The position numbers and the translations under genes are program-made. A stretch of 64,000 nucleotides of DNA, taken from assembly GCF_000214175.1 (NCBI RefSeq), contig NC_015564.1, positions 1-64,000 of the forward strand. The letters run 5' to 3'. Below are positions 1-12,344 of the stretch, piece after piece. Within the stretch, counting starts at the first letter, position 1. Every line of letters begins with the position of its first letter. Under the pieces are notes generated by a model, which saw only the letters and a program-made list of their open reading frames with translations, did not search any database and was not told the origin of the DNA. The DNA comes from Hoyosella subflava DQS3-9A1 (lineage in GTDB: Bacteria; Actinomycetota; Actinomycetes; Mycobacteriales; Mycobacteriaceae).

Positions 1-153
1 GTGGATAACTATGTGGACAGTTGGCTCCGCAGCGTTGCGGAGCAAGTTCGGTTCAGTCGCTCGAGCGCGCACGCCGTGGCAGTCGAGATGGCGGGGGAGC
101 GGACAACAACGAACGTATGCGGGCATCAATTGGAGCAGCGGAGGGTTTACACG
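1..153. promoter_or_regulatory. dnaA upstream region with DnaA-box-like sites
   Basis: The window opens with GTGGATAAC (the last eight bases of a TGTGGATAA box plus one) and has TGTGGACAG at 12-20, both matching the DnaA box on the complementary strand. The reading frame is open from base 1, so this stretch could be called the 5' end of dnaA. However, it encodes 51 residues unlike any DnaA N terminus I know, and a much better start lies at 154. I read it as the leader and autoregulatory region of dnaA. The base before position 1 is not visible, so the first box is incomplete. Confidence 0.55.
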
Positions 154-1719
154 GTGGAGAACGATCCACGTGCTCTCGCGGACGTCTGGATGAAGGTCGT
201 CGAGGAACTTGCTTCAGGCGCATCGTCTGAAGGTCCAGCGCGGATGCTCAGCCGTAAAGATCGCGCACTCCTTCCGCTCGTCAAACCCCTAGATATTTCG
301 AACGGCTTCGCGTTACTCGCGGCGCCTACTGCCTTTGCCAAGAAGGCGATCGAGAGCAGTCTTCGCGATCCGATAACAGAATCTCTGAGTCGTCACCTGG
401 GCGAGCCAGTTGAGCTAGCAGTGCGGATCGCAGCTTCTTCGGATGTCGTTCCACTCGGCACCGAGTCCACAGCCACGGCGGCACAGTCATCGTCCTTGCA
501 CGACACATCCGAGTCAGATCACAGTTCCTACGACGTTCTGGTAGGCAATGGCGACGGGCCACTCGGTGATGATGCTCCCGACACCTTCGGTGCGGATCCC
601 TTTGAATCCGACACGATCGACAACGCCTCCGCGGGGTGGCCGAACTACTTCACGCAGACTCCGAGGCCACCGCGGGCCGTTTCAGCGAAGTCCAGCCTGA
701 ATCCGAAGTACACCTTCGACACATTTGTTATCGGTGCCTCCAACAGGTTCGCTCACGCAGCCGCAGTGGCCATTGCGGAGGCGCCGGCTCGCGCCTACAA
801 CCCGCTGTTCGTTTGGGGCGAGTCCGGTCTGGGAAAGACTCATCTGCTCCACGCGACCGGTCACTACGCGCAGCGACTGTTCCCTGGCATGCGGGTCAAG
901 TATGTGTCCACCGAGGAATTCACGAACGACTTCATCAATAGCCTTCGCGATGACAGACGCGTTGCGTTCAAGCGTCGTTACCGCGAGATCGACCTTCTGC
1001 TTATAGACGACATTCAGTTCATCGAAAATAAAGAAGGTATCCAGGAAGAGTTCTTCCACACCTTCAATACCCTGCACAACGCCAACAAGCAGATTCTGAT
1101 CTCGTCAGATCGGCCACCCAAGCAACTCGCGACGCTCGAGGAGCGACTTCGCACGCGGTTCGAGTGGGGTCTCATCACTGATGTTCAACCTCCCGAACTC
1201 GAGACACGGATAGCGATCCTCAGCAAAAAAGCTCAGATGGACAGGCTTGACGTACCTGACGACGTCCTCGCGTTCATAGCAAGCCGAGTCGAGCGCAATA
1301 TCCGGGAGCTCGAGGGAGCTCTCATCCGCGTGACTGCGTTCGCCTCACTCAATAGGCAAGCGATCGACCTTCGGCTAGCCGAAGTCGTACTACGCGACCT
1401 GGCGCCAGACTCAAGGACTCTAGAGATCACCGCGGCAACAATCATGTCGACAGTTGCGGAGTACTTCGGCATCAGCGTCGACGAGCTGTGCGGTCCCGGC
1501 CGCACCCGCGCCGTAGCGCAGGCACGCCAGATAGCGATGTATCTCTGTCGCGAGTTGACAGACCTATCGCTCCCCAAGATCGGCCAGGCTTTCGGACGCG
1601 ATCACACCACGGTGATGCACGCCGATCGTAAAGTGCGTGCAGACATGGCCAACAGTCGTCGTGTCTACGAGCAGGTACAGGAACTTACTGCTCGCATCAG
1701 GCAGCGCTCCAAGATTTAG
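154..1719 (+). CDS. dnaA: Chromosomal replication initiator DnaA
   Basis: AAA+ initiator that binds DnaA boxes, melts oriC and loads the replicative helicase. I start at GTG 154, preceded 8 nt upstream by GGAGGG (140-145), giving 521 residues against 507 in M. tuberculosis. The protein then opens [12 protein letters not shown], which aligns with family N termini. An in-frame GTG at base 1 would add 51 residues over DnaA-box-like DNA and is the alternative call. Visible parts are domain I (about 1-90), a long acidic/Ser-rich linker (about 100-185), Walker A GESGLGKT (222-229), Walker B LLLIDD ending at D286, and the domain IV DNA-binding signature [11 protein letters not shown] (483-493). It is first in the + strand replication cluster, followed by oriC. 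Confidence 0.97.
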   Translation: MENDPRALADVWMKVVEELASGASSEGPARMLSRKDRALLPLVKPLDISNGFALLAAPTAFAKKAIESSLRDPITESLSRHLGEPVELAVRIAASSDVVPLGTESTATAAQSSSLHDTSESDHSSYDVLVGNGDGPLGDDAPDTFGADPFESDTIDNASAGWPNYFTQTPRPPRAVSAKSSLNPKYTFDTFVIGASNRFAHAAAVAIAEAPARAYNPLFVWGESGLGKTHLLHATGHYAQRLFPGMRVKYVSTEEFTNDFINSLRDDRRVAFKRRYREIDLLLIDDIQFIENKEGIQEEFFHTFNTLHNANKQILISSDRPPKQLATLEERLRTRFEWGLITDVQPPELETRIAILSKKAQMDRLDVPDDVLAFIASRVERNIRELEGALIRVTAFASLNRQAIDLRLAEVVLRDLAPDSRTLEITAATIMSTVAEYFGISVDELCGPGRTRAVAQARQIAMYLCRELTDLSLPKIGQAFGRDHTTVMHADRKVRADMANSRRVYEQVQELTARIRQRSKI

Positions 1720-2376
1720 AATTCCACCTTCACGATCGTCGTGCTTCCGCGGCTTGTCGGCCGATGGCTCTGTGGATTAACTGGGGAAACGCGCAGTTTC
1801 TTGAGCTCCAATCGTGCCTCCATTCCCCGCTGTCCTGAGTGAACGCGGCGGCCAGTTCCGCCTCAAAGTTGCCCCTGAGCACGACACACCTACACGACAC
1901 GCCGCAACAAACTGGTACTTAAGTACCAGTTTATGGTTATCTCTGCACGAAATCCGCCTGTGGATAGAGCTGTGTACAACTGTGGATTGCTGTGGGTAAG
2001 CCGGCCTTCTGTCCCCAGGCGCGAGAACTATGCACAGCCACGTACCAGTTATCCACCGTTCATCAACGTGTTAGTCCCCAGCAAGCAACCCGCCATTAGC
2101 AGCACGCTTGCTGGAGTATCCACAGGATCCACAACACCTATTACTACTACTGAGATCTCTTTAAAGGAGAAAGATAAAAAGCAGGTGTTGTGGATGACTC
2201 GTCGGTCCGCTCATACCCGCCGGGCCTTCCTCGCCGGCAGCGCAGTCACCGGCCTCAGACAAGGCCCATCGAACGGGTTACAGTGGGGATCCGATGCTCT
2301 ACTGTTGTGGAGCGGTAGCGACCCGGCACCACAATCTTGTGGCCCTTCTGGAGCGGTGAGAGGACACGTCGAGCCC
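1720..2376. other. oriC region between dnaA and dnaN
   Basis: A 657-base non-coding gap in the standard actinobacterial origin position. DnaA-box-like 9-mers: TGTGGATTA 1771-1779, TGTGGATAG 1959-1967, TGTGTACAA 1971-1979, TGTGGATTG 1981-1989, TGTGGGTAA 1991-1999, TTATCCACC 2049-2057, GTATCCACA 2116-2124, GGATCCACA 2125-2133 and TGTGGATGA 2189-2197. None is a perfect TTATCCACA; most differ by one base, a few by two, which suggests many weak sites. A tract rich in A+T and purines (about 2138-2180) is the best candidate unwinding element. A 24-bp palindrome sits at 1909-1932. The frame open from 1933 into dnaN is a non-coding extension. Identification rests on position and box density. Confidence 0.9.
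1909..1932. repeat. Perfect 24-bp palindrome inside oriC
   Basis: The half AAACTGGTACTT is followed with no spacer by its exact reverse complement, AAGTACCAGTTT. The half-motif GTACCAGTT recurs at 2042-2050, where its last two bases begin the DnaA-box-like TTATCCACC (2049-2057). A palindrome this exact suggests a dimeric protein site or a cruciform within the origin. I do not know a named protein for it. Confidence 0.9.
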
Positions 2377-3564
2377 ATGGAGCTTGCGAACCTGAAGTTT
2401 CGCGTTGCCCGCGACGACTTTTCTGACGGAGTCAGTTGGGTAGCACGAAATCTTCCGAGTAGGCCGGCCGTTCCTGTTCTTGGCGGTGTTTTACTCGACG
2501 CAACTGAATCAGGACTGACGATCTCCGGATTCGACTACGAGACCTCAGCGCAGATCACGGTGCCGGCCGAAATCGCTGGTGTCGGTCGTGCGCTGGTCTC
2601 AGGCCGGCTTCTGGCTGACATCACGAAGGCGCTGCCAGCCCGTCCTGTGGACGTCGATGTCGATGGGGCTCGCGTCCACATCATCTGCGGCAACGCCAAA
2701 TTCAGCCTGCCGACGATGCCGGTCGAGGACTATCCCCAGCTACCAACAGTCCCCGAAGTTACTGGCTCCCTCCCGGCAGAGGTTTTCACTGAGTCGATTG
2801 CACAGGTCGCGGTTGCCGCGGGTAAAGATGACACGCTGCCCATGCTTACCGGGATCCGGGTCGAAATCTCGGGAGACGCCGTAGTCCTGGCTGCCACGGA
2901 TCGTTTCCGCCTTGCCGTACGCACTATCGAGTGGACCCCGGAAGCCTCAGGGACCGAAACGTCGGTCCTTGTACCTGCGAAGACACTGTCTGAAGCCGGC
3001 AAGACGCTTGGTGGGGCCGGAAATGCCACAGTGAAACTCGCACTTGGGACAGGCGCGTCGCTCGCTTCAGAGGGACTGATTGGTGTCTTGGGTTCGGGCC
3101 GGCGCACGACGTCTCGACTTCTTGATGCCGAATTCCCCAAGTTCAGACAATTGCTGCCAACCTCCCATACGGCTCTCGCCGTTGTTGAGATCGCGCCGCT
3201 GGTGGACGCGATCAAGCGCGTAGCGCTTCTTGCAGAACGCGGCGCGCAGGTTCGGATGGATTTCTCTGAGGACGGCCTCCAGCTCTCGGCCGGCGGAGAT
3301 GATGCCGGTAAGGCTGAGGAGTCGCTCCCCGTGGAGTTCGTAGGCACTCCCCTGGTGATTGCTTTCAACCCGACATATTTGCTCGATGGTCTCAACGCGC
3401 TACACACCGAAAAAGTCGTACTTGGCTTCACGCTTCCGAGCCGGCCAGCGGTTTTGCAGCCGGCGCCGGCGGATTTCGAGGTTCCTAGTGAGGCCGACGG
3501 ATCGTACCCAGCGATCGACAGCCAGTACACGTATCTATTGATGCCCGTTCGTCTGCCAGGGTGA
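2377..3564 (+). CDS. dnaN: DNA polymerase III beta subunit (sliding clamp)
   Basis: Ring-shaped clamp that tethers the polymerase to DNA and recruits many replication and repair factors. I start at ATG 2377 ([15 protein letters not shown]), giving 395 residues, the normal actinobacterial length. The frame runs open upstream to 1933, but that stretch is oriC DNA. A weak GAGAGG lies about 13 nt upstream. Three clamp-type repeats are apparent, with the family-typical PVLGGVLL near the N terminus, TDRFRLAVR in the middle and a C-terminal YLLMPVRL. The stop is 7 nt before recF, so the two are probably co-transcribed. Confidence 0.97.
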   Translation: MELANLKFRVARDDFSDGVSWVARNLPSRPAVPVLGGVLLDATESGLTISGFDYETSAQITVPAEIAGVGRALVSGRLLADITKALPARPVDVDVDGARVHIICGNAKFSLPTMPVEDYPQLPTVPEVTGSLPAEVFTESIAQVAVAAGKDDTLPMLTGIRVEISGDAVVLAATDRFRLAVRTIEWTPEASGTETSVLVPAKTLSEAGKTLGGAGNATVKLALGTGASLASEGLIGVLGSGRRTTSRLLDAEFPKFRQLLPTSHTALAVVEIAPLVDAIKRVALLAERGAQVRMDFSEDGLQLSAGGDDAGKAEESLPVEFVGTPLVIAFNPTYLLDGLNALHTEKVVLGFTLPSRPAVLQPAPADFEVPSEADGSYPAIDSQYTYLLMPVRLPG

Positions 3565-3571
3565 CTGGCTG

Positions 3572-4765
3572 TTGTTCGTTCGTCATCTCGCACTGCATAC
3601 ATTCCGCTCGTGGTACGACGTCGAAATCGACCTCGCAGCGGGATGCACTGTGTTTCTCGGGCCAAACGGACACGGCAAAACGAATCTGCTGGAAGCGGTG
3701 AACTACCTCGCGACATTGAGCTCGCATCGAGTTTCCAGTGATCAGCCGCTAGTGCAAGAAGGATCTGAAGCTGCTCGCGTCACCGCTATCGCCGTCAATG
3801 CTGGGCGAGAGCTGCGAGTAGATCTCGAACTTCATGCCGGCAGAGCAAACAGGGCGCGTCTCAATCAGTCGCCTACTCGTCGGCCGCGCGACATACTCGG
3901 GGTTGTCCGTTCGGTTCTGTTCGCTCCGGAGGACCTGAGTCTTGTGAAGGGAGACCCCGGGGAACGCCGGCGTTTCCTCGATGATCTGCTGGTTTCACGG
4001 CGGCCGCAGCTCGCGGCAACCCGGTCCGACTACGATCGGATTCTCCGTCAGCGGACCGCACTGCTGAAAAGTCTCGGAGGGAATCGTCACCGCCAGCCAG
4101 ATCCGGGTGCCCTTGCCACGCTTGATGTATGGGATGGTCACCTTGCACACACGGGGTCGGAGCTTCTGGGGGCGCGTTTCAGCCTTGTCGAAGAACTAGG
4201 GCCATTCGTCGCGGACTCGTACGCGCAAATTGCTCCGGGATCTCGCCCGGCAACTATCAGGTACAGAACCAGTCTTGGTGAGGACCTGCTGGCAGAGGCT
4301 GTGAATGACAAAGCCGCGCTGGAGGAGATGTTCCTGGATGCGCTGCGCGCTAATCGGGAACGCGAACTTGACCGAGGGGTTTGCTTGGTCGGACCACATC
4401 GAGACGATCTCGAACTCCAGCTGGGCGATCAGCCAGCAAAAGGGTATGCAAGCCACGGGGAGAGCTGGTCGTTTGCACTTTCGCTCAGGCTGGGCTCCTT
4501 CGCACTTCTCCGGTCTGACGGCACAGACCCGGTTCTACTCCTCGATGATGTATTCGCCGAGCTAGATCGCAAACGCCGTGATGCTCTTGCCCGACACGCG
4601 GCGACGGCTGAGCAGGTGCTGATCACAGCTGCCGTTGAAGATGACATTCCGATGACACTTGATGCTCGGGTGCGCGCTGTTCACGCGGAAATGTCAGAGG
4701 TCGCAGATAACGTAAGGCGTCGAGTATCACGAGTCTCAGATTGGAGCCGCAGTGAGCGAGTCTGA
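3572..4765 (+). CDS. recF: DNA replication and repair protein RecF
   Basis: SMC-like ATPase that helps load RecA at gapped DNA and stalled forks. Start is TTG 3572, 7 nt after the dnaN stop; [13 protein letters not shown] matches the N terminus of mycobacterial RecF, so the rare start is well supported. It has 397 residues. Walker A is GPNGHGKT (30-37), the ABC-type signature region is [14 protein letters not shown], and Walker B is [13 protein letters not shown] (about 321-333). The 3' end overlaps the next gene by 14 nt, indicating translational coupling. Confidence 0.97.
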   Translation: MFVRHLALHTFRSWYDVEIDLAAGCTVFLGPNGHGKTNLLEAVNYLATLSSHRVSSDQPLVQEGSEAARVTAIAVNAGRELRVDLELHAGRANRARLNQSPTRRPRDILGVVRSVLFAPEDLSLVKGDPGERRRFLDDLLVSRRPQLAATRSDYDRILRQRTALLKSLGGNRHRQPDPGALATLDVWDGHLAHTGSELLGARFSLVEELGPFVADSYAQIAPGSRPATIRYRTSLGEDLLAEAVNDKAALEEMFLDALRANRERELDRGVCLVGPHRDDLELQLGDQPAKGYASHGESWSFALSLRLGSFALLRSDGTDPVLLLDDVFAELDRKRRDALARHAATAEQVLITAAVEDDIPMTLDARVRAVHAEMSEVADNVRRRVSRVSDWSRSERV

Positions 4766-5312
4766 GTCCTCTCAAGGCAATAGTCCTGAAGCTCATCTTC
4801 GAGGAATTGACCTTGTGCGGAAGGTTCTTGACGACGCACGATCACGCGCGGGTACGCGAGCATCCGTGACAGGGCAGGGGCCAACTCCCTCGCGCAGTGA
4901 GCGCGGCACGAAGGGCAGGTCGCTGCGGCGAAGCTGGTCAGGCGCGAGACCTGATGATCGAGATCCCCAGCTACTGGGACAATTGGCTGGGAGCATCGCG
5001 AAACGCCGTGGCTGGACAGACAAGGTTGCTGCCGGCGCGGTTCTTGGCCGTTGGGAAACTGTCGTCGGATCTGATATCGCCTGCCATGCTGAACCCCGCT
5101 CGCTCGAACACGGTATTTTGACAGTGCAGGCAGAATCAACAGCGTGGGCAACCCAACTGCGTTACATGCAGTCACAGATCATCGCGCGAATCGCCGCCGC
5201 GGTGGGAAACGGCGTTGTCACTAAGCTCCGAATTCTCGGGCCGGCTGCACCTAGCTGGCGAAAGGGCGAGCTTCATGTCCGAGGACGAGGCCCGCGCGAT
5301 ACCTATGGGTAG
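4752..5312 (+). CDS. DUF721 protein, DciA-like (Rv0004 position)
   Basis: 186 residues, GTG start inside the recF 3' end. The C-terminal half has the DUF721 fold signature ([15 protein letters not shown], then [21 protein letters not shown]), preceded by a basic, Arg/Ser-rich N-terminal half that is probably disordered. DUF721 proteins include DciA, the widespread bacterial operator of the replicative helicase DnaB, and the M. tuberculosis gene in this slot (Rv0004) belongs to this family. The position between recF and gyrB fits a replication role. Family assignment is strong; function in this organism is inferred. Confidence 0.88.
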   Translation: MSESESSQGNSPEAHLRGIDLVRKVLDDARSRAGTRASVTGQGPTPSRSERGTKGRSLRRSWSGARPDDRDPQLLGQLAGSIAKRRGWTDKVAAGAVLGRWETVVGSDIACHAEPRSLEHGILTVQAESTAWATQLRYMQSQIIARIAAAVGNGVVTKLRILGPAAPSWRKGELHVRGRGPRDTYG

Positions 5313-5459
5313 CGTGGGCGGCGGCGAATCCGTCTCAGTATCGACGCACAGCACGCCGTATCAGCACAGGACCGAGGGTGTGGGGCGGCGAGCGACTAAG
5401 ATAGCGAATTGATCATCCGCCACTCCCGGCCCGTTAGCGGGGCGGTACTGATTCAGTAG

Positions 5460-7517
<2,058 letters not shown>

Positions 7518-7663
7518 CGTCGAAAGAATGCGACGATCACAAGTTCAGTGGCGAGTCACTTGCCCACTGATTTGACCTGCGCGGATAGGCTGAACTCAGT
7601 GCATAGGGTCTTCAGTTGGGTACCGGGTTCGAGTCCTGGGGTGAAGAAGAGAAGAAGGAGCAC

Positions 7664-10162
7664 ATGACCGACACCACGTTGCCGCCGGAGGAGACTCCCG
7701 GCGACCGCATCGAGCCTGTTGACATCCAGCAGGAGATGCAGCGTAGCTACATCGACTACGCGATGAGCGTGATCGTAGGTCGGGCACTCCCCGAGGTCCG
7801 CGACGGCTTGAAGCCGGTTCATCGCCGTGTTCTCTACGCGATGTTTGACGCAGGGTTCCGGCCAGACCGCGGCTACGTGAAGTCGTCCCGCGTCGTGGGT
7901 GAGGTGATGGGTAACTACCATCCCCACGGCGATACGTCGATTTATGACACCATGGTGCGTCTCGCTCAGCCCTGGTCGATGCGGTACCCGCTGATTGACG
8001 GCCAGGGTAACTTCGGGTCACCCGGCAACGATCCGCCAGCCGCGATGAGGTACACCGAGGCGCGCCTGACTCCGCTTGCCATGGAGATGCTGCGCGACAT
8101 TCGGGAAGACACGGTCGACTTCGCGGCGAACTACGACGGCAAAACGCGGGAACCCACGGTCCTGCCCAGCCGGATTCCGAACCTGCTCATCAATGGTTCC
8201 GGCGGCATTGCCGTCGGTATGGCGACGAATATCCCTCCCCATAACCTGCGTGAGGTCGCCGCCGCGATCTTCTGGTGCCTGGAGAACTACGAGGCCGATG
8301 AGGAAACAACCCTCATTGCGATGTGCGAGCGCATCAAGGGCCCGGACTTTCCGACATCTGGCCTGATAGTGGGTTCGGATGGGATCTCGGAGGCATACTC
8401 GACCGGGCGTGGCTCCATCCGTATGCGGGGGGTCACGGAAATCGAAGAGGATAACCGCGGGCGCACGCAGATCGTCATCAAAGAACTCCCCTATCAGGTC
8501 AACCCTGATAACTTGATCACGTCGATCGCGGAGCAGGTACGCGACCAGAAACTCACCGGGATCTCGGAGATTCAGGATGAGTCGTCGGATCGTATCGGCA
8601 TGCGCATCGTGGTGACGGTGAAGCGTGACGCGGTGGCCAAGGTCGTCCTGAATAACCTCTACAAGCACACCCAGCTGCAGAACAGCTTCGGTGTGAATAT
8701 GCTCTCGATCGTCGATGGTGTGCCGCGTACGCTGCGGCTTGATCAGATGATCCGCTTGTATGTGGCACATCAGCTCGATGTGATCATCCGCCGTACCAAA
8801 TTCCGGCTCAAGCAAGCCGAGGAACGTGCCCACATCTTGCGGGGTCTCGTCAAGGCTCTGGATGCACTGGATGAGGTCATCGCTCTGATCCGTCGCTCAC
8901 AGACGGTGGATATCGCCCGCACCGGGTTGATGGAGCTTCTCGATGTCGATGAGATTCAGGCAGATGCGATTCTCGCGATGCAGCTCCGGCGTCTCGCTGC
9001 CCTCGAGCGGCAGAAGATCGTTGATGAGCTCGCCGAAATCGAGCGCGAGATTGAAGACCTCAAAGACATTCTCGCCCGGCCTGAGCGGCAACGGCAGATT
9101 GTCCATGACGAGCTCGCGGAGATCGTCGAGAAGTACGGCGATGAACGCCGCACGAGAATCATCCAGGGTGAGGGTGACGTCGCGGACGAGGACCTCATCG
9201 CTCGCGAAGACGTCGTGGTGACCATCACTGAGACGGGTTACGCGAAGCGTACAAAAACCGATCTCTACCGGGCTCAGCGTAGGGGCGGTAAGGGTGTGCA
9301 GGGTGCCGGCCTGAAGCAGGACGACATGGTGCGGCACTTCTTCGTCACCTCGACGCACGATTGGATTCTGTTCTTCACGACGAAGGGCCGGGTCTACCGC
9401 GTCAAGGCATACGAGCTGCCGGAAATGAGTCGTACCGCGCGCGGGCAGCATGTCGCCAACCTGTTGGCCTTCCAGCCTGGCGAGAAGATTGCCCAGATCA
9501 TTGCGATCAAGGGCTACCAGGACGCGCCATACCTTGTCCTTGCGACCAGGAACGGGTTGGTGAAGAAGTCTCGTCTCGAGGACTTCGATTCCAATCGCAG
9601 TGGCGGAATCGTCGCGATCAACCTGCGTGAGAACGACGAGCTGGTCGGTGCGGTTCTCTGCTCCTCGGATGATGATCTAATCCTGGTTTCCGGTAAGGGA
9701 CAAGCGATCAGGTTCGCCGCGACAGACGAGGCGCTGCGACCCATGGGCCGGGCAACCTCGGGCGTGCAAGGTATGCGCTTCAACACTGATGATGAGCTGC
9801 TGTCACTGAACGTCGTGCAAGAGACGATGTTCCTCCTGGTCGCCACCTCTGGTGGGTACGCGAAGCGGACTCCGCTCGACGAATACCCAGTCCAGAACCG
9901 CGGTGGCAAGGGCGTGCTGACGATCCAGTTTGACGCTCGTCGTGGCACGCTGGTGGGCGCAATTATCGTTGACATGAAAGATGAGCTGTATGCGATAACC
10001 TCCGGTGGTGGCATCATCCGCACAGCCGCCAGCCAGGTTCGCAAGGCCGGCCGCCAAACCAAGGGCGTGCGTTTGATGAACCTGGGCGAGGGGGCCAATC
10101 TCCTCGCAATCGCTCGTAATGCGGATGAGCCCGAAGAACCCGACGCACCAGAGGAGTCCTAA
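7664..10162 (+). CDS. gyrA: DNA gyrase subunit A
   Basis: DNA cleavage and religation subunit of gyrase. I start at ATG 7664 ([10 protein letters not shown]), with GAAGGAG 3 nt upstream, giving 832 residues (838 in M. tuberculosis); an upstream in-frame codon at 7616 lacks support. Catalytic Tyr130 lies in AAMRYTEAR. The quinolone-resistance region reads HGDTSIYDT (89-96), with Thr at the site that is Ser83 in E. coli and Ala90 in M. tuberculosis. The C-terminal beta-pinwheel carries the GyrA box QRRGGKG (538-544). It is 146 nt downstream of gyrB, and its stop abuts the next gene. Confidence 0.98.
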   Translation: MTDTTLPPEETPGDRIEPVDIQQEMQRSYIDYAMSVIVGRALPEVRDGLKPVHRRVLYAMFDAGFRPDRGYVKSSRVVGEVMGNYHPHGDTSIYDTMVRLAQPWSMRYPLIDGQGNFGSPGNDPPAAMRYTEARLTPLAMEMLRDIREDTVDFAANYDGKTREPTVLPSRIPNLLINGSGGIAVGMATNIPPHNLREVAAAIFWCLENYEADEETTLIAMCERIKGPDFPTSGLIVGSDGISEAYSTGRGSIRMRGVTEIEEDNRGRTQIVIKELPYQVNPDNLITSIAEQVRDQKLTGISEIQDESSDRIGMRIVVTVKRDAVAKVVLNNLYKHTQLQNSFGVNMLSIVDGVPRTLRLDQMIRLYVAHQLDVIIRRTKFRLKQAEERAHILRGLVKALDALDEVIALIRRSQTVDIARTGLMELLDVDEIQADAILAMQLRRLAALERQKIVDELAEIEREIEDLKDILARPERQRQIVHDELAEIVEKYGDERRTRIIQGEGDVADEDLIAREDVVVTITETGYAKRTKTDLYRAQRRGGKGVQGAGLKQDDMVRHFFVTSTHDWILFFTTKGRVYRVKAYELPEMSRTARGQHVANLLAFQPGEKIAQIIAIKGYQDAPYLVLATRNGLVKKSRLEDFDSNRSGGIVAINLRENDELVGAVLCSSDDDLILVSGKGQAIRFAATDEALRPMGRATSGVQGMRFNTDDELLSLNVVQETMFLLVATSGGYAKRTPLDEYPVQNRGGKGVLTIQFDARRGTLVGAIIVDMKDELYAITSGGGIIRTAASQVRKAGRQTKGVRLMNLGEGANLLAIARNADEPEEPDAPEES

Positions 10163-10675
10163 GTGGCAGCCTCAGAAAATACGACCGACAGCACGACTGA
10201 GAACGCCAGTTCAAAGAGTGCTGCCCAGACGACGTCCGCAGCGGACAAGGGCAAGTCGTCCGCTGCGGCGCCTCCACGACGCCGTCCGCCGGTGACTGTC
10301 ACGGCAAAACCCACCCAGGCGGGACTAAGGGCGAGTGTTCAGATACGTGAAATCGATCCATGGTCGACACTGAAAATCTCCGCAATCATCTCCGCGGCAC
10401 TTTTCCTTGTGTGGATGATCGCCGTGGGGACGCTGTACTTGGTCCTCGAGTTCATGAATGTCTGGGACCGGCTCAACAGTGCATTCCTGGAGATCGTGGA
10501 TGAAGGGGCGGCGGGAGAGATAATCAGCGCCAGCCAGATCTTTGGCTGGACAGCGGCAATCGGCTTCATCAATATGATTCTTTTCACCGCCCTGCTGACC
10601 CTTGCATCATTCATTTACAACCTGGCATCGGACCTTGTCGGAGGGATCGAAGTCACTCTCGCTGACCGCGACTAG
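10163..10675 (+). CDS. DUF3566 membrane protein (Rv0007-like)
   Basis: 170 residues, GTG start directly after the gyrA stop, so translation is probably coupled. The N-terminal 60 residues are low-complexity Ser/Thr/Ala. The conserved DUF3566 part follows: IREIDPWSTLKISA, a membrane segment (about 75-97), an amphipathic loop (NSAFLEIVDEG), a second membrane segment (about 128-152) and a short cytoplasmic tail. The same family follows gyrA in mycobacteria and relatives. No biochemical function is established that I know of; a link to envelope or division is only suggested by context. Confidence 0.85.
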   Translation: MAASENTTDSTTENASSKSAAQTTSAADKGKSSAAAPPRRRPPVTVTAKPTQAGLRASVQIREIDPWSTLKISAIISAALFLVWMIAVGTLYLVLEFMNVWDRLNSAFLEIVDEGAAGEIISASQIFGWTAAIGFINMILFTALLTLASFIYNLASDLVGGIEVTLADRD

Positions 10676-10718
10676 GGGTCAGCGAAAGTTCCGGTGAAGC
10701 GAGTCGTGAACTGCGGTT

Positions 10719-10748
10719 TTGGTACTTTGCTCTGCAGTAGGGTAGTCT
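10719..10748 (+). promoter_or_regulatory. Possible promoter of the tRNA-Ile gene
   Basis: TTGGTA (10719-10724) and TAGTCT (10743-10748) are separated by 18 nt and end 15 nt before the tRNA. They match the sigma-70-type -35 and TAnnnT -10 boxes only in part. Confidence 0.3.
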
Positions 10749-10763
10749 CGCTTCTCGGTTCAC

Positions 10764-10837
10764 GGGCCTATAGCTCAGGCGGTTAGAGCGCTTCCCTGAT
10801 AAGGAAGAGGTCGGAGGTTCAAGTCCTCCTAGGCCCA
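10764..10837 (+). tRNA. tRNA-Ile (anticodon GAT)
   Basis: 74 nt with all four stems visible: acceptor GGGCCTA pairs with TAGGCCC, the anticodon stem CTTCC/GGAAG encloses CTGATAA with GAT at 10798-10800, and the T arm carries GGTTCAAGTCC. CCA is not encoded. It lies 88 nt after the DUF3566 gene. Confidence 0.97.
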
Positions 10838-10856
10838 CTCCGGTAAGGTTCTCGAT

Positions 10857-11000
10857 ATGCGAATTATCAAGATCCTCACCGCGGCTGGAATCGGAATCGC
10901 TGTGGGACTTGGTGTCATTAAAATCATCAAATCCCGTGAGAGCGAGTACGCGGCCGAAACCTGGCACACCCTGCCATTCGAGGGGACTGCTGGGAGCTAG
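10857..11000 (+). CDS. 47-residue membrane peptide between two tRNA genes
   Basis: ATG 10857 with GGTAAGG about 8 nt upstream, ending TAG 10998-11000. The product begins MRIIKILTAAGIGIAVGLGV, a single membrane-spanning helix of about 20 residues, followed by a basic stretch (KIIKSRESEY) and a short hydrophilic tail. It starts 19 nt after tRNA-Ile and stops 5 nt before tRNA-Ala. Related actinobacteria often carry a very small protein near here (annotated from memory as the DLW-39 family). The N-terminal helix fits but the DLW motif is not visible, so the family link is tentative. Confidence 0.55.
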   Translation: MRIIKILTAAGIGIAVGLGVIKIIKSRESEYAAETWHTLPFEGTAGS

Positions 11001-11005
11001 TACGA

Positions 11006-11078
11006 GGGGCCTTAGCTCAATTGGTAGAGCACCGCCTTTGCAAGGCGGGGGTTAGGGGTTCGATTCCCCTAGGCTCCA
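11006..11078 (+). tRNA. tRNA-Ala (anticodon TGC)
   Basis: 73 nt. Acceptor GGGGCCT pairs with AGGCTCC (one G-T wobble). The anticodon stem CCGCC/GGCGG encloses TTTGCAA with TGC at 11039-11041, and the T-loop sequence is GGTTCGATTCC. CCA is not encoded. The downstream MFS gene is convergent and ends 16 nt away. Confidence 0.97.
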
Positions 11079-11093
11079 CTTGGAGTAAGACGT

Positions 11094-12344
11094 TTAGCCC
11101 TGTCCCGTCTTAACGCGAGGCAGGGTTTTCTCGTCTCCAGACCCAGGTATCGCCGCCGCGCTCCCCCGTCGGGGAATCGCCCCGACGAGACCGATCAGCG
11201 TGAGTGCGGCAGCGACAAGGAAGAGCGAGCGAAGACCGGCGACATCTGCAATTAGCCCTAGCGTCGTCGGGCCACCGATCGAACCCACTGCTAACAGCAA
11301 GAGGGTCGCGCTGAAGCCGGCGGAGGGGCGGTCGGGAAAAACTTCAGAGCTCCATAGTGCCAGCAGAGCGGACATCATCATGAAGCTCGGCCCGTACAGC
11401 GCCGCCGAGATGCCGATTGCTAGCCATGATCCTGGTGATAATCCCAATAACGCGATCGCCACAGTGAGCAAAAGCAGCGCTGCCACTAGCACTCTTCGCA
11501 GACCGAAGCGTCCGACGAGGTCTCCAGTCGCTAGACCTGCAACGCCAGTTATGCCCACGAGTGTCCATAGAATCGATCGCGTGGCGGGTGGCAAGCCATT
11601 GTCCAATACGATATCGGCTGCATACGTCCAGTAGAAGGCACCGGAGAACCCGAATATCAAAGCCACGAGGAACAGCGGTAACGAGGGAGTGTTGACATAC
11701 CAGCGCCAAGTCGGTCGGGACCTGCCGAGGGCAAGGTTGGCGCCACGCGCACCTCGTTGACTCTCTGCGCCGGAGGCCGGGTTGTAAGGCTTGTTCGGCA
11801 GTATCCTGGCGTTCCATATAGTGCATGCGAGCGCGACTAGGGCGAACAACAGCCAGGCGACTCGCCACGTGGCGCCGGCGAACAGTGTGATCGGTCCAGA
11901 CACTAGGAGACCGAAAGCGGTGCCGGTACTGACGATCGAAAGCGTGCGGTTCCGAGCCCCTGGCCTGATGAGTTGAGCTACTGCATCAGAGAAAGGCGCC
12001 CATGCCCAGCCCGGGCTGGTGCTTGCGATCAGTACCCCTGCCGCCAGCACCACGGAATTGGGAGCCGCGGCAATAAGGATCATCCCGGTCGTTGCGAATA
12101 GCCCCGCCAAGATTATGGGGAATCGAGGGTTGAGACGGGAGGAGAGGAAGCCAGCCAGGAGTAGGGCGATCAAGTAGCTGGCGTAAGAACCGCCAGATAT
12201 GAGCCCTAGTGATCCGGTCGACAACCCAAACTCGTCGCGAAAGACGGGGACGAACAGGCCGTAGCCATAGCGAGCGAACCCGAACGCGACCGCAATCATC
12301 CCCATCCCAGCGAGGCCCAGCTGCCATGTCTTGTCCGTCATCAT
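11094..12344 (-). CDS. MFS transporter, YbfB/YjiJ-like
   Basis: Integral membrane protein with about 12 predicted helices, 416 residues from ATG 12344 (MMTDKTWQLGLAGMG); an adjacent ATG at 12341 is equally possible, and a longer frame reaches 12479. The first helix AFGFARYGYGLFVP and the following SGGSYASYLIALLLAG resemble the YbfB/YjiJ branch of the major facilitator superfamily. The substrate is unknown. It is transcribed divergently from a CGNR zinc-finger gene, with an inverted repeat between them, so it may be that regulator's target. The last 12 residues are charged and cytoplasmic. Confidence 0.8.
   Translation of the reverse strand: MMTDKTWQLGLAGMGMIAVAFGFARYGYGLFVPVFRDEFGLSTGSLGLISGGSYASYLIALLLAGFLSSRLNPRFPIILAGLFATTGMILIAAAPNSVVLAAGVLIASTSPGWAWAPFSDAVAQLIRPGARNRTLSIVSTGTAFGLLVSGPITLFAGATWRVAWLLFALVALACTIWNARILPNKPYNPASGAESQRGARGANLALGRSRPTWRWYVNTPSLPLFLVALIFGFSGAFYWTYAADIVLDNGLPPATRSILWTLVGITGVAGLATGDLVGRFGLRRVLVAALLLLTVAIALLGLSPGSWLAIGISAALYGPSFMMMSALLALWSSEVFPDRPSAGFSATLLLLAVGSIGGPTTLGLIADVAGLRSLFLVAAALTLIGLVGAIPRRGSAAAIPGSGDEKTLPRVKTGQG

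Noticed and set aside
1814-2376. Open frames over the dnaA-dnaN gap, including a 148-codon N-terminal extension of dnaN
   Set aside because: The region is full of DnaA-box-like sites, and the dnaN homologous sequence begins only at 2377.
2730-3716. Minus-strand frame of 328 codons opposite dnaN and recF
   Set aside because: Antisense to two conserved genes; product is Ser/Arg/Pro-rich and resembles nothing.
8018-8833. Minus-strand frame of 271 codons opposite gyrA
   Set aside because: Antisense image of a highly conserved gene, no ribosome-binding site and no domain.
11866-11881. CACGTG palindrome in the MFS gene as a parS site
   Set aside because: Flanks are GCC/GGC, not the TTTC/GAAA needed for ParB; it is coding DNA. 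CACGTG at 13492-13497 and 36610-36615 fail likewise.
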